Assembly: GCF_016924835.1 (NCBI RefSeq)
Contig: NZ_CP070480.1
Coordinates: 2,197,373 to 2,261,372 of the forward strand
Reading direction: 5' to 3'
DNA length: 64,000 nucleotides
From: Rothia sp. ZJ932
GTDB taxonomy: Bacteria > Actinomycetota > Actinomycetes > Actinomycetales > Micrococcaceae
In this document: positions 42,640-52,385 of the stretch, piece after piece
Layout of the letters: every line of letters begins with the position of its first letter
Numbering within the stretch: the first letter of the stretch is position 1
Translations under genes and position numbers: made by a program
The notes under the pieces: generated by a model
What the model was told of the DNA's origin: nothing
The model's database searches: none
Seen by the model: only the letters and a program-made list of their open reading frames with translations

Positions 42640-43018
42640 TTAGTAGCGGTAGCCCTGATTGGCGCGGACGGTGGCAATAGCATTGAGGATTCGCACACGC
42701 AGGGGAATGGTAAAGATGTCAATAAACATCAAAAAACCCCAGAAGAAGAGGGGAATGTACCCGATAAAAAGAGCGACAGTGAGTGAGCCGATACCAAAGA
42801 GAGCCAAGTAGATGATTCCCATAAAAGGCGCATTCAGGTAGAACTTATGAATACCTAGCCCCCCCCAAGAAGAACCAGAGCACGTAGGCAACAATCAAGG
42901 ATTTCGACCTCACCACAACCTGCGGGGTGGCACCCCACAGAACGTTTGACTGACCCCAGCTTGCTCGTTCTTGGTCAGTAATAGGGGTAGGAATATAGTG
43001 ATCGGGTTGCTGACTCAT
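42640..43018 (-). pseudogene. TM2-domain membrane protein, frameshifted at a G8 tract
   Basis: The first frame, from ATG 43018, reads MSQQPDHYIPTPITDQERAS and continues to YVLWFFLGG. It would continue in a different frame as LGIHKFYLNAPFMGIIYLAL and on to QGYRY. The join LWFFLGG-LGIHKFYL is the conserved TM2 core, so one base too many is present in the run of eight G (plus strand C 42859-42866). Seven G would restore about 126 residues. It may be phase-variable, broken or a sequencing slip. It precedes nothing on its strand for 200 bp and follows the anchored protein at 43047 by 28 bp. Confidence 0.75.
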
Positions 43019-43046
43019 AGCCCTCCATCTGTAGGTGCGAAATGTG

Positions 43047-44276
43047 TTACTGCGAGATGCTTTCTGCGTCCTGCAATGACACGTCAATTTTCGCGCTGTT
43101 ACCTGTAGATTCTACCCGCGCGTCAATTGCGGCTTCGATAGTTTCACGTTGAGCTTTACCGTCGATTTCGTAGGTTAGCTCGAAGACAACGGGGGAGCGT
43201 TTCTCAGCTTCCCAGACAGTGGGCTGCTCAAAGTTTTGAGCAAGGACGAGGGCAGGTCGATTCACGAGTTTCCAGCGGACCTTCTCGACCACCACGCGCT
43301 CATCAACATCACTGTCACTTTCGCTGTCATCATCTACTGCGGGAACAGCAACCCTACCCCGCAAAGACATTCCGTTTTCTACATATTTCTCAGATGAGGG
43401 GCACCCACTGGGCGATAGACTGCGGGCTTCAGCGCACCTTTTAACCAGCCTGCTCACCTCTTCATCAACCTCGGACCACATGCGAGATGAGGGACGAACC
43501 CCTAGTGACAGCGATTCCACTTTATTGTCAGTCAAGGCTACACTGAAGGGCTTATTCATGCCTACCAAGGAATAATATGAACCCTTAGGTGTGTCTAACT
43601 GATATTCACCGGGCAGAAGGACAAGACCCCACTGGGTAGCTCCACTAGGCATTACAGCCCCCTGACCGGCACCTAAATCAGTTTTCACACCGTTCACAGT
43701 TACCGCATCCAGCGGCAGCGGAGCCTCAATAGGCTGCACTATTTGCGTGGGGTTAACCAGCTGCCACTCGTCATTCAAAAGCCCCTCTTTTTCAAGACGC
43801 TCCACAGGAATATCAACGGTATGCCACTGGTCATGCACCTTGACCTCAACATGCGCTACAGCCTGATTCACACCGGCGGTCTCAACATCCTTAATACGGT
43901 GATCTTCGATACGCCCTGTTGACCTGCGGTAAGCGGCGCTTTTAATGAAGATTTTGTGATCGGCGGTGAAAACATCTTTATCAAGGGCAGAGAAATAGCT
44001 ACCGCGCTCCAGTGAGCGCAAGTAGGAGTTCACTGCCTGCTCGGGAGTGCTATTGGTCGTGAGGTGATTGGTAATCGACGCGACCACTGCACCCACCAGC
44101 GCCAAGGAGAAAGCAACAAGCAACAAGCGGTTGCGCACAGTAATGCGATCCCTGGCGGTGAGAATACCCGCAATCACCTTAGGCGGCTTGTAGTTGCGGC
44201 GGGGCTTAGGTTTCTTGCCCGCAGAAGAAAGGCGGCTCTTGCCAGCCTGAGAGCTTTGAGGCGATGACTCAGCCAC
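43047..44276 (-). CDS. Membrane-anchored protein of unknown function (DUF4878-like layout)
   Basis: This 409-residue protein has a basic, Pro/Lys-rich cytoplasmic N-terminus of about 45 residues, one membrane helix (LLLVAFSLALVGAVVASI, about 50-68) and a large extracytoplasmic part. The part after the helix (TPEQAVNSYLRSLERGSYF) resembles the DUF4878/NTF2-like domains, and an acidic Asp/Ser stretch near residue 310 follows. Two Cys near residue 290 may pair. It is probably in one operon with the TM2 gene. I do not recognise a specific function. Confidence 0.75.
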   Translation of the reverse strand: MAESSPQSSQAGKSRLSSAGKKPKPRRNYKPPKVIAGILTARDRITVRNRLLLVAFSLALVGAVVASITNHLTTNSTPEQAVNSYLRSLERGSYFSALDKDVFTADHKIFIKSAAYRRSTGRIEDHRIKDVETAGVNQAVAHVEVKVHDQWHTVDIPVERLEKEGLLNDEWQLVNPTQIVQPIEAPLPLDAVTVNGVKTDLGAGQGAVMPSGATQWGLVLLPGEYQLDTPKGSYYSLVGMNKPFSVALTDNKVESLSLGVRPSSRMWSEVDEEVSRLVKRCAEARSLSPSGCPSSEKYVENGMSLRGRVAVPAVDDDSESDSDVDERVVVEKVRWKLVNRPALVLAQNFEQPTVWEAEKRSPVVFELTYEIDGKAQRETIEAAIDARVESTGNSAKIDVSLQDAESISQ

Positions 44277-44314
44277 AAGAACCTCTTTCTCTTATCAATA
44301 TCTAAATTATAAGT

Positions 44315-44995
44315 TTACTGTTTACGGGCGCCCGGGCTGACCAGCCCGCTCTCATAGGCGAAAACAACCACCTGCACGCGATCTCGCACATCGAGTTTAG
44401 TCAGAATAGAACGCACGTGGGTTTTCACTGTTGTCTCAGAGACGAAGAAACGCTGGGCAATTTCAGCATTCGACAAACCCTCAGCAATAGCGCCAACCAC
44501 CTCGTACTCACGCTTGGTCAGCAGAGCCAGCTGACGTTTGTACCGTGCGTCCGACTCTTGAGCAGCAGGACGCGCGATGTACTCTTCTACCAGTTTTTTA
44601 GTGATGCGCGGGGCAACAATAGAATCTCCCGCACTCACCACCTGAACGGCACGAACCAACTCATCAGGTTCTGAGTCTTTGAGCATGAAAGCACTCGCGC
44701 CAGCACGCAGACCGGAGAAAGCATACTCATCCAAATCAAAGGTGGTCAGAATAATGACCTTTGAATCGGTCTCAGCAGTAATCTTAGCGGTGGCGTCAAT
44801 GCCGTTGAGCAAGGGCATACGAACGTCCATGAGCACAACATCGGGTGCTAATGAACGAGCCAGATCGTACCCTTCAAGACCGTTCGCACCCTCGCCAACC
44901 ACCTGAATATTATCGGTGGACTCCAAGACCATCTTGAAGCCCATACGAATGAGGGGCTGATCGTCAACAATAACAACTCTTATCTGAGGTGCCAT
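44315..44995 (-). CDS. NarL/LuxR-family response regulator
   Basis: This 226-residue regulator has a receiver domain with IVDDQPLIRMG, phospho-acceptor Asp in VVLMDVRMP near residue 54 and the Lys in MLKDSEPDE, then a LuxR-type HTH (LTKREYEVVGAIAEGLSNAE, VKTHVRSILTKLDV). It lies 10 bp after the sensor kinase gene. The ATG at 44995 is preceded by AGGAGG. It should control the ABC transporter genes of the same operon. The regulated signal is unknown. Confidence 0.93.
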   Translation of the reverse strand: MAPQIRVVIVDDQPLIRMGFKMVLESTDNIQVVGEGANGLEGYDLARSLAPDVVLMDVRMPLLNGIDATAKITAETDSKVIILTTFDLDEYAFSGLRAGASAFMLKDSEPDELVRAVQVVSAGDSIVAPRITKKLVEEYIARPAAQESDARYKRQLALLTKREYEVVGAIAEGLSNAEIAQRFFVSETTVKTHVRSILTKLDVRDRVQVVVFAYESGLVSPGARKQ

Positions 44996-45005
44996 ATATA
45001 CCCTC

Positions 45006-46355
45006 CTAGCTATTATTCCATGCCAAATGGGCTTTAACCTGCCAGCCACCCTCTTCGTGAGGGCTTGCTTGCACCGTACCACCGTAGAAAGCAGCGCGCT
45101 CTCTCATACCCGCAATGCCCTTACCAGACCCAATGCTGGGTGGCAGAGAATCACACAGTAGCGACCCATCATTAATGATAGTCAACCAAATATCTGGCAG
45201 GTTAACCTCCACCTTCACACTAATATGCTGGGTATTTTGCCCATATCGCAAAGCATTGGTCAGTGACTCCTGCACAATACGGTAAAGACTCAACCGCAGA
45301 TTGTTATCAGAGGGGATCTCTTGCCCCTCGTGTACAAATCTCGCCTTCATGCCGGTGCTAGCAAAAGACTCGGTTAGCACCCGCAGGTTATCCACCGCTT
45401 TTTCTTCCGCACCCTCGGCGGGGGCTAGACGCGCATCCTCACCCTCATCAGAACGCAATACACCCAAAGTGCGGCGCATATCAGCAAGTGCGGTGCGCCC
45501 CGTCGTTGAAAGCTCTTGAAGAACCTCACCGGCTTTTTCGGGGTTCTTAGCGGCAACGAACCTAGCCCCATCAGCAAGAGTAATCATCACTGTGAGAGAG
45601 TGGGCGATTACATCGTGCATCTCGCGAGCAATGCGATTGCGTTCCTCAGCAGCAGCCAGAACCTGATTCTGTTTAAACCCAGCCAGAAGCGCCTGTTCAA
45701 ACATGCGGTTGCGGTGTACCGCGCGTCCCACCAAAAAGAGGGTGATGTAGAACAGAGCAATAGAAATGATGTCCCCTGCAATGTAGGGGAAATCCGTTGT
45801 TGCTGACTCCACCCCTTCAGAGAACTCAACGCTAATGAGATCCCCAGAGTTGTTGATGGAGCGCAGATAGAGCAACACCTGCGTAGATATAGCCATAAGG
45901 GAATACAAAATACATCCCAGTAGACCCCGCCTAAAAGGCTCACGTGAACCCAGGGTGTACATAAAAACCCATGAGGTAGCACCGCTGACCACATTGTTCA
46001 GTGGGAATGCTACAGCAATCAAATCGACAACACCGCTAGCTAACAAAAGCCACAATGAGTAGCGGTTGCGCCAGAAAATCCCCAGAGAAAAGAGAACGCC
46101 CAGTGATACCACCAGTAGAAGCTGAGCCCCTTGACTCAAACCTGGGGCTTGACCCGCGTCAGAATCCCCTGCCAATACCTGAGACGCTGACCCCACCACA
46201 AAAGACAACAGGTGCATAACCACCAGTGCCACATTAATAATGCCGGGATGCTCATTAACCCACCGCAGCAGCGGGCCGCGTCTTTTCGCCAGCAGGCGCT
46301 GACCCTCCTCAGAGAAATCAGCGCCTGCCGGTAATGTTTCATTAGCCTTCTTCAA
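45006..46355 (-). CDS. Sensor histidine kinase (HisKA_3 type)
   Basis: This 449-residue membrane kinase has about six hydrophobic segments in residues 38-225. The dimerisation domain follows with the phospho-His in RIAREMHDVIAHSLTVM near residue 247, and a HATPase_c domain ends in GKGIAGMRERAAFYGG. The sensor part has no large extracellular domain, typical of intramembrane sensing kinases linked to ABC exporters. It starts 15 bp after the permease stop. Confidence 0.92.
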   Translation of the reverse strand: MKKANETLPAGADFSEEGQRLLAKRRGPLLRWVNEHPGIINVALVVMHLLSFVVGSASQVLAGDSDAGQAPGLSQGAQLLLVVSLGVLFSLGIFWRNRYSLWLLLASGVVDLIAVAFPLNNVVSGATSWVFMYTLGSREPFRRGLLGCILYSLMAISTQVLLYLRSINNSGDLISVEFSEGVESATTDFPYIAGDIISIALFYITLFLVGRAVHRNRMFEQALLAGFKQNQVLAAAEERNRIAREMHDVIAHSLTVMITLADGARFVAAKNPEKAGEVLQELSTTGRTALADMRRTLGVLRSDEGEDARLAPAEGAEEKAVDNLRVLTESFASTGMKARFVHEGQEIPSDNNLRLSLYRIVQESLTNALRYGQNTQHISVKVEVNLPDIWLTIINDGSLLCDSLPPSIGSGKGIAGMRERAAFYGGTVQASPHEEGGWQVKAHLAWNNS

Positions 46356-46370
46356 GGCTTCTACAGCTTT

Positions 46371-47255
46371 CTACTTGGAATCCGTAAAACGGAATCGCAG
46401 GTATCCCAAAACTGCCGGGACAACACACCAAATGGCAAGGTATCCCGCTGCTTCAAGATTATTGTGTTTAGCGTCGGCTGCAACTTCGTAGGCCACCATG
46501 CTGTGCCCTAATAAGTTAGGCATGTAGGGCACCATATTAGTAGCCCATTCAAAACCTCCAGCAAAAAGCGCAAACATAATCGGCAAGACAAAGAGGCAAG
46601 AAACCACTAATACGATGCCGCCGGCATTATTACGCATGAGAGCGCCAAAGCCAATTCCCATCCACGCAAGCATCATGAAGTAGGCGGCTACTGCCAAGCA
46701 GTTGTAGAGCACACCAACTTCAAAGGGGTTAGCATCACGTATTGCAGGTTCAAGAATCGCGTAAGAAGCAAAGAACCCAAGCAACGACAGTACGAAGCCC
46801 AAGGTGAAGCTGTAAACACTCACCATCAGTAGCTTGGCGAAAAATACCATGGAACGTTTAGGTACTGTGGCCAGAGTAGTACTTATAGACCGCGTGGCAT
46901 ATTCAGAAGCAACAAAGACCACGGCAATAGATGCAATCAGCATATTTGCCATATCCATGCTCACTGCACCGTTAGAGAAAACGTCATTCGCGAAACTTGT
47001 AGCTGCGGACTGATCCACAGATCCGGCAGGCAAGCCCTCCATCTCTGCGGCAGACAGGGCACTCTTGTACATGCTGTTAATAAACAGACCGCCCAGCATG
47101 GCGAAACCGATAACCACCACAGCCAAGACGCCGGTCATCACCCAGTTGGTGGTGAGAGTGCGGAACTTAAGAAATTCAGAACGCACAACACCAAAGAACG
47201 AGAGTTTCTTGTCCGCGTACCGCGAAGCCTTCGGGGAAAAAGTTGTAGTAGTCAT
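46371..47255 (-). CDS. ABC transporter permease (ABC-2 type)
   Basis: This 294-residue permease has six hydrophobic segments. It starts with a cytoplasmic stretch (RSEFLKFRTLTTNWVMTGVL) typical of ABC-2 exporters of the BcrB/NatB kind, and has a longer extracytoplasmic loop after helix 1. Its ATG directly follows the ATPase stop. The partner kinase and regulator are encoded downstream. Drug, peptide or lipid export is likely. Confidence 0.9.
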   Translation of the reverse strand: MTTTTFSPKASRYADKKLSFFGVVRSEFLKFRTLTTNWVMTGVLAVVVIGFAMLGGLFINSMYKSALSAAEMEGLPAGSVDQSAATSFANDVFSNGAVSMDMANMLIASIAVVFVASEYATRSISTTLATVPKRSMVFFAKLLMVSVYSFTLGFVLSLLGFFASYAILEPAIRDANPFEVGVLYNCLAVAAYFMMLAWMGIGFGALMRNNAGGIVLVVSCLFVLPIMFALFAGGFEWATNMVPYMPNLLGHSMVAYEVAADAKHNNLEAAGYLAIWCVVPAVLGYLRFRFTDSK

Positions 47256-48290
47256 TTACTCGCCTTTCGAGCCCCAGGGGGTCTGGGCTTTCTCATACAT
47301 GGTTGCTGGTGCTGCCTGCGGGGTGACGCTGGGGTTACCACCGTCCGTAATCACAGAACCTGCAGGCTCAAAACCACCAGAGTGGTACTCAACGTCATCG
47401 CGGGTCATCTGCATATAGACCTCTTCAAGGGTCGCAATCTGCGGAGTGAGCTCGTGAAGCACAATGCCTGATTCCATAGCTCTACGGGCAAGGTCACGGG
47501 CATCTACACCACTGACCATAAGACCGTCAGTTTCCACCGGGGTAATGGTGAGTTCCTCGGCAGTGGGAGCACCGTCTCGCAGGATGCGCTCAAGCTGCTC
47601 ACGCGCGTCCGCACGTACCAGCAGACGGGAGTTATCTGCCTGCTCCAAAAAGTCTTTGATAGAGGTGTTAGCCAGTACCCTACCGCGGCCGATTACTACG
47701 AGGTCGTCAGCGGTCTGCGCCATTTCGCTCATCAAGTGTGATGAAATGAGGACGCATTTGCCCTCGGAGGCTAGGTGACGGGCAAGGTTGCGTACCCAGA
47801 TGACGCCCTCGGGGTCGAGACCGTTAACGGGCTCATCAAGGATAACGTTCTGAGGGTCGCCCAACAGCGCACCGGCGATACCCATGCGCTGCCCCATACC
47901 CAAGGAGAAACCCTTAACTTTTTTCTTGGACACGGCACTCAGACCGGTCATCTCGATAACCTCATCAACGCGGCTCTTAGGGATACCGTGGGTGAGAGCC
48001 AGCGAGCGCAGGTGCTGCATGCCGGAGCGGCCGGGGTGCATGGCTTTTGCATCCAGCAGGGCACCGACTGATGCTAGCGGTGATGAGAGCGAGGTGTATT
48101 TTTGACCGTCAACGAGCGCAGTGCCTGAGGTGGGATTTTCGAGCCCGATGAGCATGCGCATGGTGGTGGATTTTCCGGCGCCGTTGGGGCCGAGGAATCC
48201 GGTGACTTTGCCGTCAGGCACGGTGAAGCTGATGTCGTTGACAGCTACTTTGTCACCGTATTTTTTGGTGAGGTTCGTGACTTCTAACAT
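47256..48290 (-). CDS. ABC transporter ATP-binding protein
   Basis: This 344-residue ATPase has Walker A GPNGAGKSTTMRML, the signature KGFSLGMGQRMGIAGALLG, Walker B NVILDEPVNGLDP and the H-loop SSHLMSEM. The C-terminal 120 residues resemble the BcrA/NatA group extension and end in a disordered tail. It is first in the four-gene operon with permease, sensor and regulator. A promoter fits 52-80 bp upstream. Confidence 0.93.
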   Translation of the reverse strand: MLEVTNLTKKYGDKVAVNDISFTVPDGKVTGFLGPNGAGKSTTMRMLIGLENPTSGTALVDGQKYTSLSSPLASVGALLDAKAMHPGRSGMQHLRSLALTHGIPKSRVDEVIEMTGLSAVSKKKVKGFSLGMGQRMGIAGALLGDPQNVILDEPVNGLDPEGVIWVRNLARHLASEGKCVLISSHLMSEMAQTADDLVVIGRGRVLANTSIKDFLEQADNSRLLVRADAREQLERILRDGAPTAEELTITPVETDGLMVSGVDARDLARRAMESGIVLHELTPQIATLEEVYMQMTRDDVEYHSGGFEPAGSVITDGGNPSVTPQAAPATMYEKAQTPWGSKGE

Positions 48291-48341
48291 TGCGAACTTC
48301 CCTCCCTGTGTCAGCGAATGTGTTGGTGCTCTTCTAGGTTC

Positions 48342-48370
48342 ATACTACGGCACTGAATGGGGACGTGTAA
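48342..48370 (-). promoter_or_regulatory. Candidate promoter of the ABC/two-component operon
   Basis: On the minus strand TTACAC (48370-48365), 17 bp, then TAGTAT (48347-48342), 52 bp before the ATPase start. Confidence 0.55.
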
Positions 48371-48456
48371 GGTTCTGCGGGCTGATTTTAAGGGAAAGTA
48401 GAGCTAGCTCTACCCTCCTTGCGGACGATTTTTCGGTGGATTTTAGGGGCTTATGA

Positions 48457-48486
48457 GAAAACCCCACCTGCGCAGGTGGGGTTTTC
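48457..48486. terminator. Bidirectional hairpin terminator after cca
   Basis: GAAAACCCCACCTG and CAGGTGGGGTTTTC pair with a tiny loop; A and T flanks suit both strands. A run of eight G (48500-48507) separates it from the cca stop. Confidence 0.85.
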
Positions 48487-48509
48487 GTCGTTAACCGGTG
48501 GGGGGGGAG

Positions 48510-49928
48510 TTATGAGGTGGTTTCTTGTTCTGCCCACCATGATTTGAGGCGGTTGGTTGCTTCTTCTTCGCCGAGGGCGCCTTCGTCTAGCCTCATGTTG
48601 AGAAGGTATTTGTAGGCTTTGCCGACTGCGGGGCCGGGTTTGATGCCTAGGATTGCCATGATTTGCTGACCGTCGAGGTCAGGACGCATGGCGTTGAGTT
48701 CTTCTTGTTCGGCGAGTTCTTCGATGCGGCGTTCGAGGTCGTCGTAGGCGCGGGCGATTTTGTTGGCTTTGCGTTTATTGCGGGTGGTGACGTCCGCCCG
48801 GGTGAGGCGGTGTAGACGCTCCAGTAAATCGCCGGCGTCGCGCACATAGCGGCGTACGGCCGAGTCGCTCCAACCGGCGTCACCGTACCCATAGAAGCGC
48901 ATGTGCAGCTCGACGAGGCGAGCGACCGCTTTGATGGTGTCGTTATCAAAGCGTAAGGCGCGCATGCGTTTTTTGGTGATTTTGGCTCCCACGACGTCGT
49001 GATGCAAGAAGCTGACGGTGCCGTTGGGTTCAAATTTGCGGGTGGCCGGTTTACCGCAGTCATGCATGAGGGCGGCAAAGCGCAGTACAAAGTCGGGGGC
49101 GGGTACCGCACCGTCGGCACCGGTTTCTTGGGCTATGGCCTGTTCCATGACGGTCAGGGAGTGCTGGTAGACGTCCTTGTGGTGGTGTTCATCAGCCTCT
49201 AGTTTGAGGGCCGGGATTTCGGGCAGAATGTAGTCGGCAAGCCCGGTGTCTACCAGCAAGTCGATGCCGCGGCGGGGGGAGTCAGCCAGAATAAGTTTGG
49301 TCAGTTCATCGCGCACGCGCTCCGCAGAGATGATTTCAATGCGTCCTGCCATGTTCTTCATGGCGTCGAAAACATCGTCAGCGAGCGCATAGTTGAAGCG
49401 GGCAGCAAATCGGGCGGCGCGCATCATGCGCAGGGGATCATCGGAGAAAGAGGTTTCGGCGGCGCCGGGGGTCTGGATGATTCCAGCTTCGAGGTCGCGG
49501 GTGCCCCCATAGGGGTCTACGAGTTCAAGAGTGGGTAGGCGTAGCGCCATGGAGTTAATGGTGAAGTCGCGGCGAAAGAGATCGTCGTTGAGGTTATCGC
49601 CAAAAGCTACGGTGGGCTTGCGTGAATCAGGGTCGTAAGAATCTGCCCGGTAGGTGGTGATTTCTACGGTTTCATCGCCTTTACGAATACCGATGGTGCC
49701 AAAATCGCGCCCGATATCCCAGGTCGCATCTGCCCATTCGGCCGTTATCTCTAGGGTTTGGTCGGGGGAAGCGTTAGTGGTGAAATCAAGGTCGATAGCT
49801 TTCGTACCCAAGATGAGGTCGCGCACGGGCCCGCCTACCAGTGCCAGTTCAAAGCCGTGGCGGGCAAAGAGCTCCCCCAGTTCAAGGGCAATGGGGTCAA
49901 TGTGTGATGTCTTAAAATTCGCAACCAT
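48510..49928 (-). CDS. cca: CCA tRNA nucleotidyltransferase
   Basis: This 472-residue class II nucleotidyltransferase adds or repairs the 3' CCA of tRNA. The head domain has LALVGGPVRDLILG and the metal Asp pair in AIDLDFTT. An RxRxxxR-like ERVRDEL follows. An HD domain with HKDVYQHSLTVM and MHDCGKP is attached, as in the bacterial forms with phosphohydrolase activity. The position next to a divergent Nudix gene and murJ is conserved in actinobacteria, where it is often labelled pcnB. Confidence 0.93.
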   Translation of the reverse strand: MVANFKTSHIDPIALELGELFARHGFELALVGGPVRDLILGTKAIDLDFTTNASPDQTLEITAEWADATWDIGRDFGTIGIRKGDETVEITTYRADSYDPDSRKPTVAFGDNLNDDLFRRDFTINSMALRLPTLELVDPYGGTRDLEAGIIQTPGAAETSFSDDPLRMMRAARFAARFNYALADDVFDAMKNMAGRIEIISAERVRDELTKLILADSPRRGIDLLVDTGLADYILPEIPALKLEADEHHHKDVYQHSLTVMEQAIAQETGADGAVPAPDFVLRFAALMHDCGKPATRKFEPNGTVSFLHHDVVGAKITKKRMRALRFDNDTIKAVARLVELHMRFYGYGDAGWSDSAVRRYVRDAGDLLERLHRLTRADVTTRNKRKANKIARAYDDLERRIEELAEQEELNAMRPDLDGQQIMAILGIKPGPAVGKAYKYLLNMRLDEGALGEEEATNRLKSWWAEQETTS

Positions 49929-50041
49929 AGTGCCTTAATCGTGCCAGATGTTTGGGTGTTCGGCATACTTTGAGGTGTTTGTCAGAAGGTATCTTGTGAA
50001 AGCGGGCAAAAGGTAGGGCAAGTTTTCGGTAAGGTAGTAAC

Positions 50042-50545
50042 ATGACTTTTCCAGTACCTAGAGCACCAAAGAATCGGGTTGTGACACCTGTGTCGATGCT
50101 GCCTACGGTTGAGGAAATCTCTGCTGGCGGCGTGATTGTTGATTTTGAGAAGCCTTCTTTGCCGGTAGCGATTATTGCCCGAGTGAACAGGGGCGGACGT
50201 GTGGAATGGTGTCTGCCGAAGGGGCACCCTGAGGGTGTTGAGACGAACGAGGACGCCGCTGCCCGCGAAATTGAAGAAGAGACGGGCATCGCCGGTGATG
50301 TTTTAGCTTCTCTGGGTAGTATTGATTATTGGTTTACGGTGGGTGGTCACCGGGTTCATAAAACGGTGCATCATTTTTTGTTGAATGCAACGGGCGGGTA
50401 TTTGACCACCGAGAAAGATCCTGATCACGAGGCAGTTGATGTTGCCTGGGTTGATATTAATGATCTGGGCCGTAGGCTTTCTTTTCCGAACGAGCGTCGC
50501 ATCGCTGAGATTGCGCGTGAGTACATTATTCATCAGCTTTCCTAG
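50042..50545 (+). CDS. Nudix hydrolase
   Basis: This 167-residue Nudix protein has the complete box GHPEGVETNEDAAAREIEEE-TGI, which binds metal and cleaves nucleoside diphosphate compounds. The ATG has no strong ribosome site (GTAAGGTAGTAAC). It lies divergent to cca with 113 bp between and runs into murJ after 38 bp. The substrate is not predictable; homologues at this place are annotated MutT/Nudix. Confidence 0.9.
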   Translation: MTFPVPRAPKNRVVTPVSMLPTVEEISAGGVIVDFEKPSLPVAIIARVNRGGRVEWCLPKGHPEGVETNEDAAAREIEEETGIAGDVLASLGSIDYWFTVGGHRVHKTVHHFLLNATGGYLTTEKDPDHEAVDVAWVDINDLGRRLSFPNERRIAEIAREYIIHQLS

Positions 50546-50583
50546 GTTTGTGGGGGGCTGGTTAGCGGCAGTGAGGGCTTGTT

Positions 50584-52239
50584 GTGGCGCGTACCGGTGC
50601 TTTATCGAGCGCAATTATGGCTGCGGGAACGATGGTTTCTCGTGTGCTGGGTTTTGTTAAAACTTTTCTGATTACCATTGCTTTGGGTTCGGCAACAACG
50701 GTGGGCGATGTTTTTGAAACATCGAACACTTTGCCGAACCTGATTTATGTGTTGGTGGCTGGCGGTATTTTCAATGCGGTGTTGGTGCCGCAGATTATTA
50801 AGGCTGCTAAGCACGATGACGGTGGCTCTGATTTCGTCTCGCGTTTGGTGACGCTGGCGGTGACGGGTATTTTTGCTGTCACTGTGGTGGTTGTGGTGTG
50901 CGCGTGGCCGATTATTACGGTGATGGGACGCGGCTGGTCGCCGGAGCAGCGCGAACTCGGTTTCATTTTTGCGCTGTGGTGTTTTCCGCAGATCCTTTTT
51001 TACGGCATTTACACCATTATTGGTCAGGTGCTCAATGCCCGCGGTGCTTTTGGCTGGTTCATGTGGGCGCCGGTAGTCAATAACGTTGTAGCGATTATTG
51101 GTGTGCTGGGCTTTATCTGGGGCTTTGGTGCTCAGCGGATGAGCAACCCGCCGCTACATTCTTTGGAGTCGTGGACGTCCACCCAGACCCTGGTATTGGC
51201 TGGTTCAGCGACCCTGGGCGTTATTTGTCAGGCACTCATTTTGTTGTTGCCCCTGCGTACAGTGGGCTTGAAATTGCGCCCGAAATTCAAGTGGCGCGGC
51301 ATGGGCTTGGGCGATTCAGCCAAGCTGGCAGGCTGGACGCTTGCTACCGGCATCGTCTCTAATCTCGCTTTTCTCTACCTGACCCGCGTTGCCGCTGGTG
51401 TAACCGGTGCTCGCGCGGAATACCTTGAACAGGGCATCCCGATTCTGGGTGTAGCGGCACTGAACTACTCTTCAATGCTCTACTCCCTGCCCCACGGCGT
51501 CATTGGTCTCTCCATTGCCACCGTGCTCTTCAACCGTATGTCTGAAGCCTCACAGGGCGACGACGCAGCAGGTCTGCGCCACGCCCTCTCAGCGGGTCTG
51601 CGCGTAGCCTCTGTTGCCACCGTCTTCTGCGCCGTAGCCCTAGTAGTGTTCGCTGGTCCCGTCGGCATGATCTTCTCAGGCGGCGACCCCGTCGTTGGTG
51701 CCCAAATCGGTCAGGTCCTCGCCGTTATTTCCCTCGGCGGGCCCTTTTTGACCATCGCCTTCATGATGGGCAGGGTCTTCTACGCCCAAGAAGACGCGAA
51801 AACCCCCTTCTACATTCAAGTATTCTCAGCCCTACTCATTGTCGTCGCAGGCTTCGCAGCCTCACAAGTAGACGCCCGCTACACTATCTTCGCCCTGGCA
51901 GGCACCTACGCCACCCAGAACATCTTGGCGGTCTATCTCAGCCACCGCGTCCTTGCCCGCCGACTCGGCGACTACGGGCAACGCGATATCGTGCGTACCC
52001 ACGCGCAGGTTGCGCTCGCGTCCTTCTGCTCAGCCCTGGTAGGGGCAGTTGCCCTGTGGTTGCTTGGCGGCTTTAGCTTCGCGGGTTTCGCCTGGCAGTC
52101 CCAGCTAACCGCCCTACTCGCTGTCGCTGTTGGCGGCGTTGTCATGGCCATCGCTTACTATGCCTTCCTGCAAATCTTCCAGGTGCGCGAATTTGACCAG
52201 TTAGCTGACCCGATTCGCAGCAAACTCGCACGCCGCTAA
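50584..52239 (+). CDS. murJ: Lipid II flippase MurJ (MviN)
   Basis: This 551-residue protein of the MOP superfamily, with about 14 hydrophobic segments, moves lipid II across the membrane for peptidoglycan synthesis. It shows the typical MAAGTMVSRVLGFVKTFLI start, DVFETSNTLPNLIYVLVAGG and ALNYSSMLYSLPHGVIGLSI. In mycobacteria a pseudokinase and an extracellular domain are fused to MviN. Here they are a separate downstream gene. The GTG at 50584 follows a weak GAGGG. Confidence 0.93.
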   Translation: MARTGALSSAIMAAGTMVSRVLGFVKTFLITIALGSATTVGDVFETSNTLPNLIYVLVAGGIFNAVLVPQIIKAAKHDDGGSDFVSRLVTLAVTGIFAVTVVVVVCAWPIITVMGRGWSPEQRELGFIFALWCFPQILFYGIYTIIGQVLNARGAFGWFMWAPVVNNVVAIIGVLGFIWGFGAQRMSNPPLHSLESWTSTQTLVLAGSATLGVICQALILLLPLRTVGLKLRPKFKWRGMGLGDSAKLAGWTLATGIVSNLAFLYLTRVAAGVTGARAEYLEQGIPILGVAALNYSSMLYSLPHGVIGLSIATVLFNRMSEASQGDDAAGLRHALSAGLRVASVATVFCAVALVVFAGPVGMIFSGGDPVVGAQIGQVLAVISLGGPFLTIAFMMGRVFYAQEDAKTPFYIQVFSALLIVVAGFAASQVDARYTIFALAGTYATQNILAVYLSHRVLARRLGDYGQRDIVRTHAQVALASFCSALVGAVALWLLGGFSFAGFAWQSQLTALLAVAVGGVVMAIAYYAFLQIFQVREFDQLADPIRSKLARR

Positions 52240-52385
52240 CACAACACCACTGTGCAGTACGGAGCAGTCGCACGATAGCCGTCACAAACATAACGTGAAC
52301 CGTTAGCTACGGTTCACCGGGTATTATTTGAAGTTACAGCCTTAACTTTGCATTCTAAGGCAGCAATATTTATAGGGGAGGGCCC

